Assembly: GCA_031275085.1 (NCBI GenBank)
Contig: JAISPG010000074.1
Span: 1 to 64,000 of the forward strand
DNA length: 64,000 nucleotides
Origin: Bacteroidales bacterium
GTDB lineage: Bacteria; Bacteroidota; Bacteroidia; Bacteroidales; ML635J-15
Reading direction: 5' to 3'
Both the position numbers and the translations under genes were made by a program. Within the stretch, counting starts at the first letter, position 1. Each line of letters starts with the position of its first letter. The notes below the pieces were generated by a model. That model did no database searches. It was not told the origin of the DNA and was given only the letters and a program-made list of their open reading frames with translations. Shown here piece by piece: positions 54,794-63,710 of this stretch.

Positions 54794-56569
54794 ATGCCAC
54801 CGAAAGATAAAATATATCCTACTCCTAAAAATCCGAAAGAAACTAAAAAGGTTCTTTTGAGATTACTTTCATATCTATCAAAAGAAAAAAAATTATTAAT
54901 TATAGTTTTTTTCCTTATTCTCATTAGTATCGCTGCCAACGTAGGAAGTTCCTATCTTCTGCGTCCGATAATAAACGATTATATAATGCCGGGAAATATT
55001 CCGGGACTTATAAAAATGTTATTTATTCTTGGTGGCATATACATAACAGGAATTATTGCATCTCTTATACAATATAGAATTCTGAACAAAGTCGGAGGAC
55101 GTACCGTAGCTAAGTTAAGAGCTGATCTTTTCAGTAAAATGGAAACTCTTCCGATAAAATTCTTTGATACTAATAAACACGGCGAACTTATGAGTCGTTA
55201 TACGAACGACATGGACCGTGTGAGTGAAGTTTTGACGGAAACTCTTTCAGATATGTTCAGTAATATACTGTCATTCATAGGGATTTTCATCCTGATGGTT
55301 TATATAAGTCCTTTACTCACACTAACCACCATTATTGTTTTTCCATTAATGGTTTTTATTGCACAGAAAGTGGTAAAAAAAAGTAGAAAATTCTTTAAAG
55401 GACAACAAAAAGTAATTGGCGATGAAAACGGATATATTGAAGAAATGATCAGTGGTCAGAAAGTTATAAAGTTATTTTCCCGTGAAAAAATTGCAGAAGA
55501 AGAATTTGATAAATATAATGAAGAACTAAGAGGTATAGCAGAAAAGGCTCAGTTATACTCAGGAATGATGATGCCATTGATGCAAAATATGAATACCCTG
55601 AATTTTGTTTTTGTTACAATTGTCGGCGGATTACTTGCAATCTTCAAAGGTCTGGATATAGGAGGTCTGGCTGCATTCCTTCAATATTCACGCCAGTTCG
55701 GCCGTCCTATAAATGAAATCGCAAACCAGTATAATACATTACAAGCTGCAATAGCAGGAGCAGAACGTATTTTTAATATAATCGACCAGGTTCCTGAAAA
55801 TGCTAATGATACAAAAAGTCCTGTAAAATTTGAAAATGGAATAAAAGGAGAAATAATATTTAATGATATTTATTTTGGATATAATCCTGAAGAACCTGTA
55901 TTAAAAGGAATATCTTTGCATGCAGTCCCAGGGAAAAAAATAGCCCTGGTTGGTGCTACCGGAGCAGGAAAAACCACTATTTTTAATATTATGCCCAGAT
56001 TTTATGACGCTCAGGAAGGAGAGATTCTTGTTGACGGGATTTCGCAGGATAAAATTGACAGAAGCATATTAAGAAAATCTATGGCTATTGTTTTGCAGGA
56101 TACTCACTTATTTACCGGTACTGTAATGGAAAACATTCGTTATGGCAGACCTGAAGCTACTGACAATGAAGTGATCGAAGCCGCAAAACTTGCCGCAGCT
56201 CATTCATTCATTTCCAGGCTACCTCAGGGTTATCAAACCGAATTAAATGATGACGGATCAAATCTCAGTCAGGGACAACGACAACTATTAAATATTGCAA
56301 GGGCAGCAGTTGCAGACCCTCCGGTGCTTTTACTGGACGAAGCCACCAGCGACGTTGACACCCGTACAGAAATACTTATCCAAAAAGGTATGGATAAACT
56401 CATGGAAGGTCGTACAAGTTTTGTTATTGCTCATAGACTATCAACCGTTCAGAACGCAGATGAAATCCTGGTTCTTGAAAACGGAAAAATCATTGAAAGA
56501 GGAAGCCATGCAGAATTACTGGCTAAAAAAGGAAAATATTATAATTTATATACCGGTCAGTTTGATTAA
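54794..56569 (+). CDS. ABC exporter half-transporter with consensus Walker motifs
   Basis: The 591-residue protein has six membrane helices and a nucleotide-binding domain with canonical Walker A GATGAGKTT (about 387) and Walker B VLLLDEATSDVD. Its signature is altered to LSQGQRQL. In heterodimeric exporters the altered signature of one half faces the altered Walker motifs of the other, giving one working and one degenerate ATP site; these two genes match that exactly (YheH/BmrD type). Substrates may be drugs, lipids or peptides; not assignable. Confidence 0.92.
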   Translation: MPPKDKIYPTPKNPKETKKVLLRLLSYLSKEKKLLIIVFFLILISIAANVGSSYLLRPIINDYIMPGNIPGLIKMLFILGGIYITGIIASLIQYRILNKVGGRTVAKLRADLFSKMETLPIKFFDTNKHGELMSRYTNDMDRVSEVLTETLSDMFSNILSFIGIFILMVYISPLLTLTTIIVFPLMVFIAQKVVKKSRKFFKGQQKVIGDENGYIEEMISGQKVIKLFSREKIAEEEFDKYNEELRGIAEKAQLYSGMMMPLMQNMNTLNFVFVTIVGGLLAIFKGLDIGGLAAFLQYSRQFGRPINEIANQYNTLQAAIAGAERIFNIIDQVPENANDTKSPVKFENGIKGEIIFNDIYFGYNPEEPVLKGISLHAVPGKKIALVGATGAGKTTIFNIMPRFYDAQEGEILVDGISQDKIDRSILRKSMAIVLQDTHLFTGTVMENIRYGRPEATDNEVIEAAKLAAAHSFISRLPQGYQTELNDDGSNLSQGQRQLLNIARAAVADPPVLLLDEATSDVDTRTEILIQKGMDKLMEGRTSFVIAHRLSTVQNADEILVLENGKIIERGSHAELLAKKGKYYNLYTGQFD

Positions 56570-56639
56570 TTAAAAGATCAAAATACAAAAAAGATATCAG
56601 AGTTATAAACTCTTTAGCCGTTTTTGCCCTGGCAAATAT

Positions 56640-57971
56640 TTATAAAACTATCCTAAATGTTGTCAACCCTTTTTCAGAAGTAAAATGATTGAGTTTTCCG
56701 CCATGTAACCGCATAATATATCTTGATATGCTTAATCCTATACCTGTTCCTGTATTTTTTGTAGTAAAAAATGGCACGAAAATGTGAGGCAATACTTCTT
56801 CAGGAATTGGTTTTCCCGTATTACTTATGTCAATTATAGTCTTTAAGCCTTCTATTGATTGAATATTAATATAAATTTTTCTTTCTTCTTCACAACATAC
56901 TGCTTCAATAGCATTTTTAATTATATTGACAAAAATTTGCGAAAATAACGACAAATCTACATAAATTATCGAATTTTCATTATTTATCTTCACATCTACA
57001 TCTATATTATATTGATTTAAGAGATTATTTTCAAGATTTATTATATTTCTTACAAACGGAAGTATAGTAATATTCCTCTTCTCAGGACTCGGGATTCGTG
57101 TAAATTTCCTGTACGATTCGACAAACGATAATAAACCGCGGGCAGTAGTATTTATTGTTTCAAATGCTATAATTGTATTTTCAAGATTTTCATCATTCCT
57201 ATCTTTGTTCACAGGCTTTAAAACATTCGTCATTGTCTCGCTCAAAGATGTTATTGGTGCAATAGAATTCATTATTTCGTGAGTCATAACCCTGATTAAT
57301 CTTATCCACGATTCCATCTCCTTTGCTTCCAGTTCGCTTCCAATATTATTAAGAGTAATTACTTTAACTGTTCTTTTACGGATCGTAACTTTTGAAAGCC
57401 GTAAACTTATCTGATTATTTTCACGTTCATTTGTAACAGAAATCTGTAAATTATCTCCCGGTTTCATATTAAGGAACATTTGAGGAAGATCCTGGCTTAT
57501 TCCGGAAAGTTGGTTTACGTGTGTAAATACCGGCAATCCCAAAAGGTCTAAAGCTACCTGATTAACCGTTTCAATATGTCCGTAATCGTCCATTATTATA
57601 ATTCCCGTGGAAACACTTTCAATAATAAGGCTCAGGAATTTTTCATTTTCAATTACCTCTTTACGGGCTGTTGTAAGAATTTCTTTTATCCTGTTCAACA
57701 TCATGTTAAACTCTTTTTCCCTGACAGAAAGCTTTGTAGAACTGAACCGGAAAGAGTAATCACCATTCTCAAGTGCATTAAGAAGAAAAATAATGTTATC
57801 ATTATATTTACGATAATGCAACCTTAACATGTTCAAGACAAAGATCATAAAAGCACCGACAGGAACAGCATAAATATATTCTTTTGCAACAATCAAATAT
57901 GTTAATCCGGCAACCGTTATTATTAACAATAACGTATATAAGAATAATTTATACTGAACTGACTTAAACAC
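56640..57971 (-). CDS. Membrane sensor histidine kinase, NtrB/NtrY-like
   Basis: The 443-residue protein has two N-terminal membrane helices (about 8-50) with only a few residues between them, a PAS domain (VSTGIIIMDDYGHIETVNQVALDLLG), a HisKA-type helix with the phosphorylated His in VMTHEIMNSIAPI, and a catalytic domain with NIIKNAIEA, DISNTGKPIPEEVLPHIFVPFFTTKNTGTGIGLSI. It starts with GTG; no ATG is near. It is divergent from the sigma-54 regulator at 58135, its likely partner. The signal is unknown and probably membrane or cytosolic, as no periplasmic domain exists. Confidence 0.9.
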   Translation of the reverse strand: MFKSVQYKLFLYTLLLIITVAGLTYLIVAKEYIYAVPVGAFMIFVLNMLRLHYRKYNDNIIFLLNALENGDYSFRFSSTKLSVREKEFNMMLNRIKEILTTARKEVIENEKFLSLIIESVSTGIIIMDDYGHIETVNQVALDLLGLPVFTHVNQLSGISQDLPQMFLNMKPGDNLQISVTNERENNQISLRLSKVTIRKRTVKVITLNNIGSELEAKEMESWIRLIRVMTHEIMNSIAPITSLSETMTNVLKPVNKDRNDENLENTIIAFETINTTARGLLSFVESYRKFTRIPSPEKRNITILPFVRNIINLENNLLNQYNIDVDVKINNENSIIYVDLSLFSQIFVNIIKNAIEAVCCEEERKIYINIQSIEGLKTIIDISNTGKPIPEEVLPHIFVPFFTTKNTGTGIGLSISRYIMRLHGGKLNHFTSEKGLTTFRIVL

Positions 57972-58134
57972 TCTTACCTTAAAGTTTTAGTTTTTTCTTT
58001 AACAAAAATAAATTTTAAATATCAATCTGCAAACTAAATCCATTTCAGAGTATAATTACCGGCTTTCTAATTTTCTAATAAACTAATCATAATTCATCAA
58101 ATCTTTTCATTATTTTTGTAAGATAAAATTTTCA

Positions 58135-59514
58135 ATGGCTTCAAAATCAGGACATATACTAGTGGTAGATGACAATAAAAATGTCATTAGTGCATTAAAA
58201 ATATTGTTTTCATCTCATTTTGAAAAAGTTACCATTATTTACAATCCTAATCAAATATTAGAAAAATTAAGAGAAAGTCCTGATGTTGTTTTGCTTGATA
58301 TGAATTTCTCTGCCGGGATCAATACAGGTAATGAAGGATTATTCTGGTTGTCTGAAATAAAAAAATATGATCCTGAGCTTCCTGTTGTTTTATTTACTGC
58401 TTATGCTGATATCGATTTAGCAATAAGAGCTTTAAAAGACGGAGCTTCTGATTTTGTAGTAAAGCCGTGGGAAAATGCCAAACTGATTGCAACATTGAAA
58501 TCAGCATTATCATTAAGACAGTCAAGAAAAGAAATAAAAAAATTAAAAGAGACTCAAAATGTTCTTAATCACGAATTAAGCAAAGAGCCCGGAATATGCC
58601 GGGGAAAATCTGCAGTTATGCAGGAACTTTTCAGGATTGTAGACAAAGTTGCCGGAACAGATGCCAACATACTTATAACCGGAGAAAACGGAACAGGTAA
58701 AGAATTAATAGCTCGCGAAATACACCGGTTTTCGAAAAGGAATAATCAGGTCTTGCTTACAGTTGATATGGGAGCAATCACTGAAACACTATTTGAAAGT
58801 GAACTTTTTGGTTATGTAAAAGGTGCATTTACAGATGCAAAAACCGACAGAGCAGGTAAATTTGAAGCTGCCGATAAAGGAACAATTTTTCTTGATGAAA
58901 TTGGAAATCTAAGTTATCCTCTGCAAGCTAAATTATTGTCTGTTCTACAATCAAGGCAAATAACAAGAGTTGGCAGCGTAAATCCGATTCCTATAGATAT
59001 ACGCTTAATATCCGCCACTAACAAAGATCTGAATAAATCAGTTGAAAATAAAGAATTTCGTGAAGATTTACTTTACAGACTTAATACTATAACCATAGAA
59101 GTACCACCTCTTAGAGTCCGTAAAGAAGATATTCCCGAACTGGCAGAATTCTTTCTGGAAAAATATTCCAGAAAATACAGAAAGACAAGTTTATATTTGT
59201 CTAAAAACAACATAAAAGAATTAATGGAATATTCCTGGCCGGGAAATGTCAGGGAGCTTCAGCACCTTATTGAAAAATCGGTTATTCTTAGCGAAAAAGA
59301 AACTTTAGATATTACTGATTTTCTTAAAAGAGGAAATAACAGAACTGAACCACTGGAGAATAACGCAGTTACTTTGGAAGATGCAGAAAAAAAATTGATA
59401 ATAAACTCTTTGAAGCGGCATAACGGCAATATGTCGAATGTTGCAACCGAACTGGGCATAACACGCCCTACTTTATATAACAAAGTCAGGAAATACGGAT
59501 TACTGGACGAATAA
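58135..59514 (+). CDS. Sigma-54-dependent response regulator (NtrC family)
   Basis: The 459-residue protein has a receiver domain with Asp55 in VVLLDMNF and Lys in FVVKPWEN, a sigma-54 AAA+ domain (about 140-370) with Walker A GENGTGKE, GTIFLDEIGNLS and arginine finger region RLNTITIEVPPLRVR, and a Fis-type HTH (NMSNVATELGITRPTLYNKVRKYGL). The sigma-54 contact loop reads GAFTDA instead of GAFTGA. It would activate promoters with -24/-12 elements. It lies divergently from the kinase; a TATTTTTG box is at 58111-58118. Confidence 0.94.
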   Translation: MASKSGHILVVDDNKNVISALKILFSSHFEKVTIIYNPNQILEKLRESPDVVLLDMNFSAGINTGNEGLFWLSEIKKYDPELPVVLFTAYADIDLAIRALKDGASDFVVKPWENAKLIATLKSALSLRQSRKEIKKLKETQNVLNHELSKEPGICRGKSAVMQELFRIVDKVAGTDANILITGENGTGKELIAREIHRFSKRNNQVLLTVDMGAITETLFESELFGYVKGAFTDAKTDRAGKFEAADKGTIFLDEIGNLSYPLQAKLLSVLQSRQITRVGSVNPIPIDIRLISATNKDLNKSVENKEFREDLLYRLNTITIEVPPLRVRKEDIPELAEFFLEKYSRKYRKTSLYLSKNNIKELMEYSWPGNVRELQHLIEKSVILSEKETLDITDFLKRGNNRTEPLENNAVTLEDAEKKLIINSLKRHNGNMSNVATELGITRPTLYNKVRKYGLLDE

Positions 59515-60369
59515 TTAATTTTTCCCACAGATAAACCTGTCTTTTCCGTTCAGATCCTTTATAATCTCATTATTACCAAAACCATGTTTTTTATTTAGAT
59601 CTATAACCTCAGAAGCAAATTTTTCATTGATCTCAAAAAATAATTCTTTAGGTTTTGATTCCTGTTTTATAATTGCTTCAAGGATTTTACAGTAAAATAT
59701 CAATGGATCGTTATCATCTACATATAAAGCAAGTTCCGGTTCAAAATCGACTACATTCGTATGCATTAGATTTTTTTCTGAGTTAAGGACGTAGGGCGGA
59801 TTGCTTATAACAACATCAAAAGACATTTCACTAAACGGCAATATATCATTACTCAGAATATCATATTGAGAAATATAAATTTCAGTATTATTAAGCAACA
59901 AATTTTCTTTACAAACCTTTAATGCTTCCGTAGAAATATCTACAGCATAAATTTCCGCATCAGGTAAATATTTTTTTAATGTTACAGGGATACATCCCGA
60001 ACCTGTCCCTATATCCAGAATTTTAATTCTACCGTGATTTTTATATCTGTTTATTATTATATCTACAAGTATTTCTGTTTCCTGACGCGGAATTAATACA
60101 TTAGTATCTACAAAAAATTTTAATCCGTAGAACCATGCCGTACCGGTAACATATTGAACCGGCTCTCCTCCTATCAGTCTTTCTTCATTTGATTTTAGAT
60201 TCTCCAACTGGGATTTTTCCAGTTCTTTTTGTGGATTTAAAAGTATATCCGTTTTATTTAAAGATAATATTTCTCCTGTATAGAAAGTTGCTACAGCTTT
60301 TGCTTCCTGTTTATCATACAATGATGAAAGCCTTTCACTTATGTTGTTTATATATTCAGAAATTGTCAA
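59515..60369 (-). CDS. prmC: Release factor glutamine methyltransferase
   Basis: The 284-residue protein is PrmC (HemK): an N-terminal helical domain with EPVQYVTGTAWFYGLKF and a methyltransferase domain with ILDIGTGSGCIPVTLKKYLP and the catalytic NPPYV motif. It methylates the GGQ glutamine of release factors RF1 and RF2. The start appears to be TTG (60369); no ATG lies in frame between the previous gene and the conserved part. It begins 12 bases after the Sua5-type gene. Confidence 0.94.
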   Translation of the reverse strand: MTISEYINNISERLSSLYDKQEAKAVATFYTGEILSLNKTDILLNPQKELEKSQLENLKSNEERLIGGEPVQYVTGTAWFYGLKFFVDTNVLIPRQETEILVDIIINRYKNHGRIKILDIGTGSGCIPVTLKKYLPDAEIYAVDISTEALKVCKENLLLNNTEIYISQYDILSNDILPFSEMSFDVVISNPPYVLNSEKNLMHTNVVDFEPELALYVDDNDPLIFYCKILEAIIKQESKPKELFFEINEKFASEVIDLNKKHGFGNNEIIKDLNGKDRFICGKN

Positions 60370-60381
60370 AACAGGAAAAAA

Positions 60382-60954
60382 TTATCTGATAATTTCTATT
60401 TTACCGGAAGAATTTACTTTTATTATATCTGAAGATTTTGTCGTACTGAATTCTTCGAGCCTTAAAGGAACAATATAATCCACATTCATTTTTATCTCAT
60501 TTGAAATATCAAAATATCCTAACGGAGGTTTTGTCCCCGCCAAATTAGCAGACGTCGACACAATTGGTTTTCCAAATTCTTCGATCAACTCTTTACAAAA
60601 TTCATCTTTTACAATCCTTATTCCAATAGACCCGTCGTCAGCCAGTAAATTATCAGCTAAATTAATTCCCCTTGGATATATAATTGTTAACGGATGTTTT
60701 GAAATTTCGATAAGGTCATAAGCTTCTTCAGGTACACTTTTCACATATTTTTCCATCATTTGTACACTATTCACCAAAATTAACATGCTTTTATGCTTAT
60801 CCCTTTTCTTTATGTTATATATATTCTCAACAGCAATTTCGTTTGTAGCGTCACAACCTATTCCCCATATCGTATCTGTCGGATATAATATTATTCCGCC
60901 ATTATTCAGTACTTCAACACTTTCTTTAACTTCTTTCTGAAAAGATTTTTCCAT
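60382..60954 (-). CDS. tsaC: Threonylcarbamoyl-AMP synthase (Sua5/YwlC/TsaC family)
   Basis: The 190-residue protein is the single-domain form: GGIILYPTDTIWGIGCDA, IKKRDKHKSMLILVN and PIVSTSANLAGTKPP are the family signatures for binding threonine, bicarbonate and ATP. It makes threonylcarbamoyl-AMP for the t6A37 modification of ANN-decoding tRNAs. Its start overlaps the end of the glycosyltransferase gene by 29 bases. Confidence 0.93.
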   Translation of the reverse strand: MEKSFQKEVKESVEVLNNGGIILYPTDTIWGIGCDATNEIAVENIYNIKKRDKHKSMLILVNSVQMMEKYVKSVPEEAYDLIEISKHPLTIIYPRGINLADNLLADDGSIGIRIVKDEFCKELIEEFGKPIVSTSANLAGTKPPLGYFDISNEIKMNVDYIVPLRLEEFSTTKSSDIIKVNSSGKIEIIR

Positions 60955-61939
60955 AGTTCAAATTTTCAACTAATTCATCTGTATTTATGTTATATCCGCA
61001 TTTAAAATGTTTTTCGGGACATGTTTTATATCCATGAATACCACAAGGCCGGCAATCAAGTTTTTCATGGCATTCTACAATAAATGAAACTTCGGATAAT
61101 GGTCCGAAACCAAATTCAGGAACTGTACTGCAAAATATTGTAGTAACCGGTGCATTCACTGAACTTGCAAGGTGGGTAGGTGCAGAATCGTTGACATAGT
61201 TCATTTGTGCCGAACTCATAAGTGATGCCGATTGTAAAAGTTCAAGTTTTCCGGAAAGATTCACAGCATTCTGGAAAGAAGATCTTTCAATAATTTCTTC
61301 ACATAATTCTACATCACTTTTTCCACCCAGCAAATATACAGTAATATCACCAGATAAACTTTTTAGAAACTCTATCCATCTTTCCTTCGGAAATTGTTTA
61401 GTAAACCACAACGAAGCAGGAGAAATTGTTATAAAATTTTTATCAGTATATTGCGATACAAAATCCTTATCCTGCACTGAAGGATATAATCTCACATATC
61501 TTTCCGGTGATTTTACCCAATCGGATATCAAAGAAAGATTTCTGTCTATTTCATGGATATTTTCTTTCAGTTCGTGCTTTTTTGATTTGCTAAATAGAAA
61601 AGACAACGGATTTTTTTTGAATCCTATTTTTATTTTAGCTCCCGAAAATGCAGTCAATATTCCGGATGAAAAAAAACGTTGTACATTAACGACAAGGTCA
61701 TACTTATTTTTACGTATATATGATAACAAATTAAAAAGATTTTTATATTTCTTTTCCGACTTATACCATATGATTACTTCATTCAAATACGGATGATCTT
61801 TAAAAAGAGACTGGTTTCCGTTCTTTAATAAAAAATCAATTTTAGAATTGGGAAATTGTTTATGAAGATTTTCTATTAACGGAGTTGTCAGAATAACATC
61901 TCCAATAGAAGCAGTTTGTATAATTAAAATCTTATTCAT
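60926..61939 (-). CDS. Glycosyltransferase family 9 (heptosyltransferase-like)
   Basis: I start at the ATG at 61939 (MNKILIIQTASIGDVIL); the listed upstream start is a TTG two codons earlier. The 337-residue protein has the GT9 pattern: IGDVILTTPLIENLHKQFP, ITISPASLWFTKQFPKERW, and NYVNDSAPTHLASSVNAPVTTIF, which binds the nucleotide sugar. Such enzymes add heptose or related sugars to the LPS core in the cytoplasm. Four cysteines near the C-terminus (CRPCGIHGYKTCPEKHFKC) are typical of one GT9 branch. It lies 24 bases downstream of dapD. Confidence 0.9.
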   Translation of the reverse strand: MNKILIIQTASIGDVILTTPLIENLHKQFPNSKIDFLLKNGNQSLFKDHPYLNEVIIWYKSEKKYKNLFNLLSYIRKNKYDLVVNVQRFFSSGILTAFSGAKIKIGFKKNPLSFLFSKSKKHELKENIHEIDRNLSLISDWVKSPERYVRLYPSVQDKDFVSQYTDKNFITISPASLWFTKQFPKERWIEFLKSLSGDITVYLLGGKSDVELCEEIIERSSFQNAVNLSGKLELLQSASLMSSAQMNYVNDSAPTHLASSVNAPVTTIFCSTVPEFGFGPLSEVSFIVECHEKLDCRPCGIHGYKTCPEKHFKCGYNINTDELVENLNYGKIFSERS

Positions 61940-61962
61940 AAACAAAAATATCCAAAGAATTA

Positions 61963-62781
61963 CTAAACAGACAGGTTAAAATCGCGTAAAGCATCATTCA
62001 ATGATGTTTTTTTATCGGTTGATTCTTTTCTTTTTCCTATAATCAAAGCACACGGAACATTATAAGTTCCTGCCGGAAATTTTTTTGGAATACTTCCGGG
62101 AATTACAACAGACCGCTCGGGAACAAATGCTTTATATTCTACAGGTTTTTCACCCGAAACATCAATTATTTTGGTAGAACCGGTGATCACTACATTAGCG
62201 CCCAACACAGATTCTTTCTCAACCCTGGCTCCTTCTACGATAATACAACGGGAACCAATAAAACAATTATCTTCAATAATTACAGGTGCAGCCTGAACAG
62301 GTTCCAAAACTCCTCCAATCCCAACACCTCCCGAAAGATGTACATTTTTTCCTATCTGTGCACATGAACCTACAGTTGCCCAGGTATCAACCATCGTATT
62401 TTCATCTACATATGCTCCTATATTTACATAAGACGGCATCATTATAACTCCGGGCGCAAGATATGAACCTCGTCTTGCAATGGCATGCGGAACAACCCGT
62501 ACTCCCAGTTTATCATAATCCTTTTTTAAAGGAATTTTATCATAAAATTCAAAAATACCAGTTTCATATTTTTCCATCTTTTGTATGGAAAAATATAAAA
62601 TCACAGCTTTTTTAATCCAATCGTTAACAAACCATTTATTATTTATTTTTTCAGCAACACGAATTTTTCCGGTATCCAACAGATCAATAGTTTTTATTAT
62701 CGCATCGGAAGTTTCACCTTTTTGCAGCATCTTTCTGTTATCCCATGCCGTTTCTATAATATTCTGAAAATTGAATTGCAT
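61963..62781 (-). CDS. dapD: Tetrahydrodipicolinate N-succinyltransferase
   Basis: The 272-residue protein is DapD: an N-terminal helical domain and a left-handed beta-helix of hexapeptide repeats (PSYVNIGAYVDENTMVDTWATVGS, GKNVHLSGGVGIGGVLEP, then EDNCFIGSRCIIVEGARVEKESVLG). It carries out the succinylation step of diaminopimelate and lysine synthesis. A TAATTTTG -7 box lies at 62803-62810 on its strand. It heads the dapD-GT9-tsaC-prmC gene run. Confidence 0.95.
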   Translation of the reverse strand: MQFNFQNIIETAWDNRKMLQKGETSDAIIKTIDLLDTGKIRVAEKINNKWFVNDWIKKAVILYFSIQKMEKYETGIFEFYDKIPLKKDYDKLGVRVVPHAIARRGSYLAPGVIMMPSYVNIGAYVDENTMVDTWATVGSCAQIGKNVHLSGGVGIGGVLEPVQAAPVIIEDNCFIGSRCIIVEGARVEKESVLGANVVITGSTKIIDVSGEKPVEYKAFVPERSVVIPGSIPKKFPAGTYNVPCALIIGKRKESTDKKTSLNDALRDFNLSV

Positions 62782-63033
62782 ATATCAGTTGAAAATATCA
62801 TACAAAATTAGAAAAAATGTTGGTAAAAGTTAAAGCCAGACAAAATTATATATGGAAAACTTAATATTTGTTTTTGAACCTTTTCAAATTGGTAATTGAA
62901 TGAATATACCATTTTAAAGTATTATATTAAAATAAACACAAACTACTTTCATTTATATTTAATCAGGCATTAAACTTTTTTTTAGTAAATTTGTAAATAA
63001 TATAGTAACAATTTTTTGTAAAAAAGAAGCACT

Positions 63034-63615
63034 ATGAAAAAAAGGAATATTTTTTTGTTATTTTTTATTATTTTATTGATTTACGCATGTACAGGTAGTT
63101 CGTCCAGACAAAATAAAAAGGATCCTTCCGGAAATGCTGATAACAATAAAATAGAAAATATAAAATATGAAAACTACTGTAACGGGCGTTTTGGTTTTTG
63201 CATAGATTATCCGGCTAATACTTTATTTCCTCAAGGAGAATCTGCAAATGGCGACGGACAGGTTTTCATGTCGAAAAATGCCGAAACTATACTTTCAGTT
63301 TACAGAGATTACAGAGATAATTTAAATCCGAAAGAATCTTATGATATTTCACAGGCATTTGACGAAGATACCTGGACAGACGCTTCAAATGAAAGTAAAA
63401 GGGTTGTCACTTACAAACATTTAGGAAAAGACTATTATGTAGTTTCGGGATATAATGACGGAAAAATATTTTATCAAAAAACGATATTGACAAAAGATGG
63501 TTTGGCAACAGCATTAATTGAATATTCCGAAACAGAAAAAGACTTTTATGATAAAGTTGCAGAACAGATATTCAAAACCTTTAAATGGCACGAACACGGC
63601 TGGATACAGGCTTAA
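63034..63615 (+). CDS. Putative lipoprotein, unknown function
   Basis: The 193-residue protein has a lipoprotein signal (FFIILLIYAC; Cys near residue 19) and a Ser/Gln/Lys-rich linker. The rest, from YENYCNGRFGFCIDYP onward, resembles small exported proteins with a PsbP-like fold (FGFCIDYPANTLFPQGESANGDGQVF), but I cannot name a family with certainty. A TAAATTTG -7 box lies at 62986-62993. It stands alone. Confidence 0.75.
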   Translation: MKKRNIFLLFFIILLIYACTGSSSRQNKKDPSGNADNNKIENIKYENYCNGRFGFCIDYPANTLFPQGESANGDGQVFMSKNAETILSVYRDYRDNLNPKESYDISQAFDEDTWTDASNESKRVVTYKHLGKDYYVVSGYNDGKIFYQKTILTKDGLATALIEYSETEKDFYDKVAEQIFKTFKWHEHGWIQA

Positions 63616-63664
63616 AAAATTAAAAATTAAGAATTAAGAGTTAAAAGTTAAAAATGAAGAATCA
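63616..63664. repeat. Degenerate 7-bp tandem repeat after the lipoprotein gene
   Basis: Seven consecutive heptads follow the stop codon: AAAATTA, AAAATTA, AGAATTA, AGAGTTA, AAAGTTA, AAAATGA, AGAATCA. The same heptad family in inverted orientation (TTCTTAA, TTTTTAA) occurs at 38162-38275 before metK. Confidence 0.7.
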
Positions 63665-63710
63665 GATATAAGATTTCGGGAACTTTTAATTCGAAACTTT
63701 CAAACGGTTA

